A DNA stretch of 5,351 bases from DATLYT01 sp035574455 (lineage in GTDB: Bacteria; Bacteroidota; Ignavibacteria; UBA10030). This document shows, piece after piece, positions 1 through 5,351 of the stretch (position 1 is its first letter; every line of letters begins with the position of its first letter). The position numbers were made by a program, and so were the translations under genes. The notes under the pieces were generated by a model. The model searched no databases, was not told where the DNA came from, and saw only the letters and a program-made list of their open reading frames with translations. The stretch is taken from positions 1 to 5,351 of the forward strand of contig DATLYT010000036.1 in NCBI GenBank assembly GCA_035574455.1, written 5' to 3'.

Positions 1-795
1 GGCGCGAAGGTTACGCAGGTGATCGGCTTGAGCGAAGTCACCATCTTCTACCATCGCCCCGGTGTGAAGGGTCGTACTATCTGGGGTCCCCCAGGCTCGG
101 GTGCGCTACAGCCCTATGGACAGGTCTGGCGTGCCGGTGCAAACGAACCGACGCTGTTTACGTTCAGCAACGATGTGATGATTTACCCTGTTAACGGAGT
201 TCCCGGAAAACGGTTGGCAGCGGGTACCTATCGTTTTGTGACAATTCCCGGCGAAAAGGAGTGGACGGTCATCTTCAATTCTGAAGTTCGAAACTGGGGC
301 ACAGTGTACGAAGAGAAATACGATACGCTGCGATTCACGGTAACGCCACAATCAGGACCGCACGAGGAGTGGCTGTCGTACTCCTTTACAGACCTCACTC
401 CTACCTCGGCAACGGTGGTACTTGCGTGGGAAAAGGTACGGATACCGTTTAAGATTGAATTCAACCTCCTTCCGCTCCTTCAGGCCTCCGTGGGAAATGC
501 CGGCATCCTAAGCAGCGCCGCTCGGTTTGCCGTTGACAACAAAGTGTATCTCAAGGAAGCAATGGAATGGGTGGATCGGTCGATTGCGCTCAACAAGAAC
601 TTCGGTAACTTGAGAACGAAAGCCGAGCTGCTCGCATTAGAAGGAAAGTTCAAGGAAGCGATCGCAGCCGCAGAAGAAGGTTTGAAGATCACCAAAGCTA
701 CGGATATGAGCCGATTATCGGACTTCCAACGGCAACAGATTGCCGATACGGAAAAAATGGTTGCCGAATGGAAGGCGAAAGCGGGGACGAAATAA
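1..795 (+). CDS. DUF2911 domain protein with TPR-like C-terminus (5' end outside window)
   Basis: The frame is open from base 1. The GTG at 19 is internal, because the codons before it (AKVTQ) match the usual lead-in to this domain, so the true start and probable signal peptide lie upstream. Counting from that GTG, residues 1-150 match DUF2911: a Tyr-x-Arg-Pro-Gly-Val-Lys-Gly-Arg block (11-19), PYGQVWRAGANEPT (32-45), the AAGTYRFVTIPG strand (67-78), EWTVIFN (81-87) and a closing VVLAWEKVRIPFKIEF (133-148). The family is of unknown biochemical role and is common as exported proteins in Bacteroidota and relatives. Residues about 160-258 are alpha-helical and Ala/Glu/Lys-rich, with a segment around 177-226 resembling a TPR hairpin (KEAMEWVDRSIALN, then KEAIAAAEEGLKI). 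Many longer family members carry such a tail. The gene ends 53 bases before a strong terminator. The family call is firm; the function is unknown. Confidence 0.92.
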   Translation, partial: GAKVTQVIGLSEVTIFYHRPGVKGRTIWGPPGSGALQPYGQVWRAGANEPTLFTFSNDVMIYPVNGVPGKRLAAGTYRFVTIPGEKEWTVIFNSEVRNWGTVYEEKYDTLRFTVTPQSGPHEEWLSYSFTDLTPTSATVVLAWEKVRIPFKIEFNLLPLLQASVGNAGILSSAARFAVDNKVYLKEAMEWVDRSIALNKNFGNLRTKAELLALEGKFKEAIAAAEEGLKITKATDMSRLSDFQRQQIADTEKMVAEWKAKAGTK

Positions 796-848
796 GCAAT
801 CGTGCGGCGGTATAGTCGGATTCGTTATTGAGCGTTGGAATGTTTACC

Positions 849-882
849 AAAGCCCCATCGAGAAATCGGTGGGGCTTTTTTT
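849..882 (+). terminator. Rho-independent terminator of the DUF2911 gene, at the convergent junction
   Basis: A 13-bp stem (849-861 pairing with 866-878, one T·G wobble) closes on a GAAA tetraloop (862-865). The run of seven T at 876-882 overlaps the end of the stem. This is a textbook intrinsic terminator for the + strand. On the minus strand the hairpin is followed by only TTTGG, so termination of the converging CLC transcript should be weaker. The CLC stop codon (881-883) sits inside the T run, so the two genes share this element with no spacer. Confidence 0.9.
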
Positions 883-2212
883 ACGAAACTTCATCATGTG
901 ATATTGTAGGATTAAACGTGCCGATACGTGAGCGTTGAATCACGAAGGCAGAAAATACTGAGGCAAACATCAAGGGGAGGATCAGTTCGTAGTTACGACT
1001 GATTTCAAACACCAAAATGCCTCCCGCCAGTGGCATGCGGTACGTTCCTGCCAAAACCGCCGCTGTGCAGACGAGCGCGTACAATCCCGGCGACGTGGAA
1101 GGGATGAGAAGCTGGAGGAGATACCCAAAGGCAAAACCAAATAACGCTCCCATCTTCATCGCTGGGGCAAACGTCCCACCCGAACCGCCACTGCCCAGTG
1201 TGAACGCAACGGAAATCGGTTTGATGAGAACGCTAACGATCGCTATGGCAAGAAGTCCCTCTCCTCGGATCGCAAAATTGATCGGCTGGTAGGTGGTTTC
1301 AAGCATTGTCGGCAGGAACGCAACCAGCAACCCTTGAAACAATCCTCCAATCGCAGGCCGCACCTGCACTGGTGCTGGATGAACCAGTCGTTGCACTCGT
1401 TCAAACCACCAGCGATAACTTCTCAAATAATATAGTGCAATTCCACCGCTTGCCATACCGGCAATGGCGAGAAAAAAATAATCCTGTAATTGGACGGCCG
1501 TTACGGCTGGTGCCACGAGAATCGCGTTATCACCGAAAAAGAGCCTGGAAGTTGCTGTCGCCATCACTGCTGAAATGACGAGAGGAATAAACGTCGAAAT
1601 GTTGAACCCACCCAGGATGGTCTCAAGTGCGAACATCACCCCACCAAGAGGTGCGTTAAAAATACCGCTGATGGCAGCAGCCGTTCCGGCACCGCAGAGC
1701 ACTTTGAGTTGTCGGGGCCGCAAGCGAAGCATCTGCCCTAGAGATGATCCAACGGACGCCCCCAACACAATGGTCGGAGCCTCACGACCAGCACCTCCTC
1801 CGGAGCCGATGGACAAGGCAGCGTTGAGAATGGCTTTCAATGATGTCCGATGATGCAAAACTCCCTCATGCTTCAAAGCCCTCGTCACAGTTTCCAATCC
1901 CCGGTCGTCTACATCCTTGAAGACACTCGAATTGAGCACTCCAACAGCGAATCCACCAATACCAGCAATCAAAGGGAAAAAGAGGAATCGGAGAATTGAG
2001 AAAACATCCGCGACGACAAAGAATCGATTAAAGAACTGCTCACTCAACGAGACCGCCGCGTGGAAAACGACGATGGCAATCCCAACGGTGATCCCGAGAA
2101 CAGTCGAACTGATGATGAGTCCAGTATCCGTATGCCGATAATCGAGGAGATGTTTGAGGCGAAGCGTGAGGAAGGCGTACCAGTCTCGGACACGTAGAAC
2201 GAATCTATTCAT
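881..2212 (-). CDS. CLC-family chloride channel / Cl-/H+ antiporter, without CBS domains
   Basis: This 443-residue multi-span membrane protein should move chloride or a related anion across the inner membrane. Signature blocks are visible: GSGGGAGREAP (136-146), with the gating Glu at 144; GIFNAPLGGVMFALE (183-197); GSGGSGGTFAP (340-350), the second anion-binding loop; and GTYRMPLAGGILVFEISRNYELILPL (389-414 region). The length covers the transmembrane core only, like bacterial ClcA, with no cytoplasmic CBS pair. Several positions are unusual. The first selectivity loop reads DRGLETV (103-109) in place of the common G[S/H]G[I/V]PE. GREGP is GREAP. The position matching E. coli Glu203 appears to be Thr198. 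The position matching Tyr445 is probably Phe433. The ATG shares its A with the symporter stop (TAATG) and has no strong Shine-Dalgarno, which suggests translation by coupling. Family assignment is very sure; channel versus exchanger is open. Confidence 0.95.
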   Translation of the reverse strand: MNRFVLRVRDWYAFLTLRLKHLLDYRHTDTGLIISSTVLGITVGIAIVVFHAAVSLSEQFFNRFFVVADVFSILRFLFFPLIAGIGGFAVGVLNSSVFKDVDDRGLETVTRALKHEGVLHHRTSLKAILNAALSIGSGGGAGREAPTIVLGASVGSSLGQMLRLRPRQLKVLCGAGTAAAISGIFNAPLGGVMFALETILGGFNISTFIPLVISAVMATATSRLFFGDNAILVAPAVTAVQLQDYFFLAIAGMASGGIALYYLRSYRWWFERVQRLVHPAPVQVRPAIGGLFQGLLVAFLPTMLETTYQPINFAIRGEGLLAIAIVSVLIKPISVAFTLGSGGSGGTFAPAMKMGALFGFAFGYLLQLLIPSTSPGLYALVCTAAVLAGTYRMPLAGGILVFEISRNYELILPLMFASVFSAFVIQRSRIGTFNPTISHDEVS

Positions 2213-3921
2213 TATCCATTGTCTGCTGGCTTGGTGAGGTTCTGTGTTGAAGGTAAGAAAAGAGTTAGCAACAATGCAACCCCGACAACAACGGCACAGC
2301 CAATGACGTTATACCACAACCAAGCGATCTCTGTGAAAGCAAAACAAAAAAGCACCACCACCTCTCCGACAAGAGCGGCGATGAATGTCGCCGTTCCTCC
2401 CACATGCTTGACGTAGAAGGCGAGCAGAAAAATCCCTAACAGCGTCCCGTAGAACAGCGAACCGAGGATATTCACTGCCTCAACAAGCGCTCCTAATTGC
2501 GTCGCATACTGAGCAAAAACAATGGCATACACACCCCATGCAGTCATGGCAATGCGAGAAATAAGCATATAGTGTTTCTCGTCGGCCTCTTTGCGGATAT
2601 GGCGCTGGTAAATATCGACAACCGAGCATGTCGCCAGAGCACTGAGTTCTCCCGATGTCGACGACATCGAAGCCGCGAAGATACAGGCGAAGATCAGTCC
2701 GACCAGGCCGAGGGGAAGATAGTTCATCACAAAGTAGAGGAAAACATAGTTTGTATCGTTGGCATCCAAGCGGCTCTCGCGAATAAGTGTCATGGCCTCG
2801 GAGCGAATGGACTCAGCGTATTGATGAGATTCGAGCATCGAAGCTTTAGCGGTCTCAATTCGCTCCGCGTCGCCAGCTTTCTTCGCCGAGAGGTACTCCT
2901 GAAGCCACTCTTCTTTCTCTTTTCCGGCGAGTTCATAATTCCGTTCCAGCTCCGCAAACCGCTCCGCATGTTCGCTGGTGCGAAGTTGTTCGAGCACAAC
3001 GGGATTAAAGAAGATCGGCGGCCTGGTGAATTGAAAAAACACAAACACCATCGCCCCGATGAACAGAATCACGAATTGCATAGGCACCTTCGCCATGCCA
3101 TTGAACAGGAGCCCGATCCTACTTTGCGCAACAGATTGCCCGGTCAGGTATCGTTGAACCTGGGACTGGTCGGTCCCGAAATACGCCAGCGCAACAAACA
3201 TTCCACCGATCAGCCCGGACCAGAAATTGTACCTCTCGTTCAGGTCGAAAGTAAAATCCACCGCCTTCAAATGTCCCAACCCTCCTGCAACATACAGCGC
3301 ATCAGTAAATGAAATGTCCGACGGAAGAGAAATCACAATCACGAAGAGCGCAAGAAGCATACCCGATAAGATGATCAGCATCTGCTGGAAGTGAGTCCAG
3401 CTCACGGATTTCACTCCGCCAGTGACGGTGTAGGCAATAATCCCGCCGCCGATCACCGTCGACGTGATTCGCATATCCCACCCCAACATGACAGAAAGCA
3501 CTAAGGACGGGGCGTAGATGGTGATTCCTACTGCCAGACCGCGTTGCAGCAGGAAGATGATGCTCGTCAGCGTTCGTGTCTTGAGGTCGAATCGTCGCTC
3601 CAGATATTCGTAGGCAGTGTACACACCCAGCTTATGAAAAATGGGCACGGCAGTGATCGAGAGGATCACCATGGCCAGCGGAAGTCCAAAATAGAACTGC
3701 ACAAACCGCATCCCATCGATATATGCCAGACCGGGCGTCGATGTGAACGTGATCGCACTTGCCTGCGTAGCCATGATGGAGAATGCCACGACGTACCACT
3801 TCATCTGACGGTCGGCGAGGTGATAGCCCTGAACACTTCGAGTGCCGCGGCCCTTCCACATGCCGTAGACGATGATTGACAGAAGAGTTACAACCAGCAC
3901 GATCCAATCGAGAGGCCTCAT
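2212..3921 (-). CDS. Sodium:solute symporter (SSS / SLC5 family)
   Basis: This 569-residue inner-membrane protein should import a small organic solute with Na+; the substrate is not predictable here. It begins MRPLDWIVLVVTLL, the usual first span. It continues with the FSIMATQASAITFTSTPG block (47-64), the unwound TM region of LeuT-fold SSS proteins, then GGVKSVSWTHFQQ (168-180) and ALAYFGTDQSQVQRYL (244-259). The Na+-site helix AASMSSTSGELSALATCSVVDIY spans 416-438; Ala417, Ser420 and Ser421 match the Na2-site residues of vSGLT. VNILGSLFYGTLLGIFLLAFYVK (483-505) is also characteristic. A charged helical insertion of about 75 residues (308-385) interrupts the membrane core. I chose the ATG at 3921 over a GTG at 4002 because it starts just before the first span, has GAAAGG seven bases upstream, and overlaps the stop of a short upstream ORF as ATGA. 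It overlaps the CLC gene by one base. Confidence 0.95.
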   Translation of the reverse strand: MRPLDWIVLVVTLLSIIVYGMWKGRGTRSVQGYHLADRQMKWYVVAFSIMATQASAITFTSTPGLAYIDGMRFVQFYFGLPLAMVILSITAVPIFHKLGVYTAYEYLERRFDLKTRTLTSIIFLLQRGLAVGITIYAPSLVLSVMLGWDMRITSTVIGGGIIAYTVTGGVKSVSWTHFQQMLIILSGMLLALFVIVISLPSDISFTDALYVAGGLGHLKAVDFTFDLNERYNFWSGLIGGMFVALAYFGTDQSQVQRYLTGQSVAQSRIGLLFNGMAKVPMQFVILFIGAMVFVFFQFTRPPIFFNPVVLEQLRTSEHAERFAELERNYELAGKEKEEWLQEYLSAKKAGDAERIETAKASMLESHQYAESIRSEAMTLIRESRLDANDTNYVFLYFVMNYLPLGLVGLIFACIFAASMSSTSGELSALATCSVVDIYQRHIRKEADEKHYMLISRIAMTAWGVYAIVFAQYATQLGALVEAVNILGSLFYGTLLGIFLLAFYVKHVGGTATFIAALVGEVVVLFCFAFTEIAWLWYNVIGCAVVVGVALLLTLFLPSTQNLTKPADNG

Positions 3922-4073
3922 TCGAATGCCTTTCGAAAGAGGTAGAACAGCAGAATTAACACGGCCAGCTCTCCAAGAACGAGAGTATAGAGGCGTGACC
4001 ACGAGCGCAGGAACGGTGGGAGACTAATGTCAGTCCCCAGCCCTTGGTTTTCAGTTTGCAGTTGTGAAGACAA
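3918..4073 (-). CDS. Short single-span membrane protein coupled to the symporter
   Basis: Upstream of the symporter a short frame ends ISLPPFLRSWSRLYTLVLGE, then LAVLILLFYLFRKAFE and TGA. This is a compact design: a proline/aromatic basic head, one hydrophobic span of about 20 residues (LYTLVLGE through FYLF) and a short basic tail, as expected of a small inner-membrane peptide with its N-terminus inside or interfacial. Its TGA overlaps the symporter ATG as ATGA, the usual sign of translational coupling. The start is uncertain. TTG at 4073 gives 51 residues and has GAGGAG seven bases upstream. The first 15 or so residues would then be encoded by a heptad-repeat tract and look low-complexity. 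A later start near ATT at 4028 (36 residues), after GGGG, would begin at the conserved-looking part. By analogy with small accessory subunits of SSS carriers it may assist the symporter; that is inference, and I cannot name a family. Confidence 0.62.
   Translation of the reverse strand: MSSQLQTENQGLGTDISLPPFLRSWSRLYTLVLGELAVLILLFYLFRKAFE
3929..3934 (-). promoter_or_regulatory. Shine-Dalgarno of the symporter, inside the small ORF
   Basis: GAAAGG on the minus strand lies seven bases before the ATG at 3921 and within the final codons of the upstream small ORF. Together with the ATGA overlap it decides the symporter start and suggests that ribosomes finishing the small ORF reload here. Confidence 0.6.
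4028..4069. repeat. Heptanucleotide-periodic repeat, cluster A (six units)
   Basis: Read on the plus strand in steps of seven: TGTCAGT, CCCCAGC, CCTTGGT, TTTCAGT, TTGCAGT, TGTGAAG. Three units end exactly in CAGT and the second in CAGC; the third and sixth are degenerate. A further pair in a shifted phase follows at 4083-4096 (CCTCAGT, AGTCAGT). The pattern looks like an eroded 7-bp tandem repeat of the kind found between genes in several bacterial phyla. It overlaps the possible N-terminus of the small membrane ORF. Confidence 0.5.
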
Positions 4074-4079
4074 TAGCGG

Positions 4080-4086
4080 TCTCCTC
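4080..4086 (-). promoter_or_regulatory. Shine-Dalgarno for the small membrane ORF (TTG start)
   Basis: On the minus strand the sequence reads GAGGAGA, with the GAGGAG core seven bases from the TTG at 4073-4071. It is the strongest purine-rich site in the spacer and the main support for the TTG start. It partly overlaps a heptad-repeat unit (CCTCAGT on the plus strand), so it could be a by-product of the repeat. Confidence 0.45.
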
Positions 4087-4096
4087 AGTAGTCAGT

Positions 4097-4237
4097 CAGG
4101 ATGTTCTCATTGGAATTTGTATCCCGTGAGTTCAGATCTTTTCAGGCGGGGCATCAAGTCCCCCAAGCAGTCTAATAGTTTCTTCGAGCGACTTTGTGTC
4201 TTCAAAATCCTTCTCTTAACGATGGCTATTGGACCCC
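4097..4237. other. Spacer between heptad clusters, no gene assigned
   Basis: I can assign no gene here. On the minus strand two short stop-to-stop frames have protein-like composition (47 codons, 4250-4107; 27 codons, 4215-4132), but neither has a convincing start and ribosome site. A weak 4-5 bp G/C hairpin lies near 4147-4164 with no T run, so it is not a convincing terminator. A promoter for the downstream operon may lie in this stretch, but no clear -35/-10 or Bacteroidota-type -33/-7 pair could be picked out by eye. Confidence 0.4.
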
Positions 4238-4279
4238 CAACTCTGGACTCTTAACTGTAGACTCTAAACGATAAACTGA
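4238..4279. repeat. Heptanucleotide-periodic repeat, cluster B (six units)
   Basis: Read on the plus strand in steps of seven: CAACTCT, GGACTCT, TAACTGT, AGACTCT, AAACGAT, AAACTGA. Every unit has AC at positions 3-4, and four end in T after T at position 5. Viewed as 14-mers, the first two copies agree at 11 of 14 bases. Units carrying ACTG or ACTC are the reverse-complement sense of the CAGT units in cluster A, so the two clusters face each other across about 170 bases. It starts just downstream of the PIG-L-type gene's stop. Confidence 0.6.
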
Positions 4280-4282
4280 GGT

Positions 4283-5351
4283 TCACTTTCCGATCGATAT
4301 CATATTCACAAACAGCCGAAACGCTCCCGGAACGCCTGCAGGTAACTGGCGGAAAAACGCGAGACCGGTATACATGTAATAGCCCTTGCCGTACTTCGCC
4401 ACAATGAGTCCACCCTTCTTTGGAGTTTCGCCTGGATCGTTGGCGGCGAAGATGGCTTCATATCGTGCATCAAGTGAATCAGCATAATACAGCCCGCGTT
4501 CTTGAACCCAGCCGTCGAAATCTCGCTCCGTCAATTTGTTCGGTGTATTGAGAAGAGGATGATGGGGAATGAGAAAGGTCATCGGTGCATTCTCCACCGA
4601 CACGCGATCGCGCGACACATAGAACGGATACGGTCCTAAGTTTTCCGATTCAAGCCGCTGCTGCGTTACGTACTGGACGATGTATGTGCCCCCGCGCTCA
4701 ACGTACTCCAGCAGTTGCTTCTGGTGATTTCGGATCGCAGGCCGGGTATTGTAAACTCTTACACCCGCAATGATCGCATCGAAGCGGGAGAGATCGACCG
4801 TACCGAGTTCCTCATCCGAAAGCAGGGTTACCGTGTAACCGATCTGTCGTAGTGCTGCGGGAATCTCGTCTCCGGAGCCGAGTATGTAACCGATGTTCTT
4901 CCCCTTGGTTTTCAAATCGAGGCGAACAAATTTCCCCTCCGACGGTGGAAATATTGTCTGTGGCGGGATGTGCTTGTAATCAACGGTCTGGATGCCCTGA
5001 GCAATCACCTTCCCGCCAACCACTGCTTCAACACGGAACACTCCGTTGGATGTGCTCTTTCCTACTCCCACCGTAAAGTTCACGGTTGTCTCGTCACCAG
5101 CCCGCTGCAAACGGAACGGAATCGATGCAGGCTTACTTGTCCATCCTTCGGGAACGATCAAGCGCACCTCGCCTGCAACGTTCGGAATACTACCCCGAAG
5201 TTTCGCCGTTACAGTCTTTTCGGTGTCATCAGAGAACATAAAAACACGTTCTGGCAGATTGATGGCGACGGGTGGTACGATTTCCAACGGACGATACAGT
5301 TCGCCATCGACCGGGTCCACCCACCGATAACGTACAGGGATGTTCAGTTCG
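4283..5351 (-). CDS. C-terminal part of a large PIG-L/LmbE-family deacetylase-like protein (5' end outside window)
   Basis: The frame stays open to the window edge, giving 355 visible residues. The GTG near 5320 is internal, since the codons before it (LNIPVRYRW) run straight into VDPVDGELYRPLEIVPPVAI. Numbering from that GTG, residues 1-115 form a beta-rich, NEW3/CARDB-like domain with GEVRLIVPEGWTSKPASI (50-67) and GDETTVNFTV (75-84). Residues about 140-345 look like a class I glutamine-amidotransferase-like fold without an obvious catalytic Cys: IGYILGSGDEIPAALRQIGY, DAIIAGVRVYN (181-191), LLEYVERGGTYIVQY (203-217), LGPYPFYVSRDRVSVE (228-243), DFDGWVQERGLYY (267-279), then YGKGYYMYTGLAFFRQLPAG (310-329). 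From memory, this combination is the tail of 800-plus-residue PIG-L deacetylases, whose N-terminal zinc domain removes acetyl groups from N-acetylated sugars. That domain is not seen here, so the enzymatic assignment is by homology of the tail only. Confidence 0.8.
   Translation of the reverse strand, partial: ELNIPVRYRWVDPVDGELYRPLEIVPPVAINLPERVFMFSDDTEKTVTAKLRGSIPNVAGEVRLIVPEGWTSKPASIPFRLQRAGDETTVNFTVGVGKSTSNGVFRVEAVVGGKVIAQGIQTVDYKHIPPQTIFPPSEGKFVRLDLKTKGKNIGYILGSGDEIPAALRQIGYTVTLLSDEELGTVDLSRFDAIIAGVRVYNTRPAIRNHQKQLLEYVERGGTYIVQYVTQQRLESENLGPYPFYVSRDRVSVENAPMTFLIPHHPLLNTPNKLTERDFDGWVQERGLYYADSLDARYEAIFAANDPGETPKKGGLIVAKYGKGYYMYTGLAFFRQLPAGVPGAFRLFVNMISIGK

Noticed and set aside
1017..2141. 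Four plus-strand frames of 74-92 codons opposite the CLC gene
   Set aside because: They lie fully antisense to a gene with clear family motifs, and none shows a domain, span or good ribosome site of its own.
2497..3312. Plus-strand 271-codon open frame
   Set aside because: It is antisense to the symporter core. Its translation is rich in His/Arg/Gln with no recognisable domain, as expected of a shadow of a real gene.
3922..4002. GTG start at 4002, giving a 596-residue symporter
   Set aside because: It adds 27 polar residues before the first span, has no clear Shine-Dalgarno, and overlaps the small ORF in another frame. The ATG at 3921 has GAAAGG and an ATGA overlap.
4143..4170. Terminator for the PIG-L-type gene
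   Set aside because: The hairpin has only four or five G/C pairs and is not followed by a T run on the minus strand.
4027..4254. Plus-strand 75-codon open frame in the spacer
   Set aside because: Its product has no recognisable features, it runs through both heptad clusters, and it lies antisense to the small membrane ORF, which is better supported.
4028..4279. CRISPR-like array
   Set aside because: The repeats are 7 bp, degenerate and directly abutting, without the 25-40 bp repeats and unique spacers of a CRISPR array.

Overview
The window has four protein-coding genes that can be named with good support, plus one short gene that a length-based ORF search would miss. The protein families, their arrangement and a mid-range base composition (roughly half G+C by eye) suggest an environmental bacterium of the Bacteroidota/Ignavibacteriota-like (FCB) assemblage. 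That placement is inference; Acidobacteria or Gemmatimonadetes carry similar proteins and cannot be excluded.

Layout. Bases 1-795 (+) hold the 3' part of a DUF2911 protein with a TPR-like helical C-terminus. It ends at a strong GNRA-loop intrinsic terminator (849-882). Everything else reads on the minus strand, converging on that terminator. In transcription order these are: the 3' part of a large PIG-L/LmbE-type deacetylase-family protein (5351-4283, its catalytic domain lying outside the window); a spacer with heptanucleotide-periodic repeats (about 4282-4028); a short single-span membrane protein (about 4073-3918); a sodium:solute symporter (3921-2212); and a CLC-type chloride channel/antiporter (2212-881).

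The last three genes form a tight unit. The small ORF and the symporter overlap as ATGA, and the symporter and CLC genes overlap as TAATG, so co-transcription and translational coupling are likely. The ATGA overlap also fixes the symporter start at 3921 rather than at a GTG 81 bases upstream. A plausible reading is a membrane transport unit (Na+-coupled uptake, a small accessory membrane peptide and an anion pathway) downstream of a sugar-deacetylase-type protein. The substrate cannot be read from the sequence.

The points most worth following up are the unannotated small membrane protein coupled to the symporter, the CLC protein's altered selectivity-filter and proton-pathway positions, the long charged helical insertion in the symporter, and the two oppositely oriented heptad-repeat clusters in the spacer. 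I see no RNA gene, CRISPR array, insertion sequence or phage gene.
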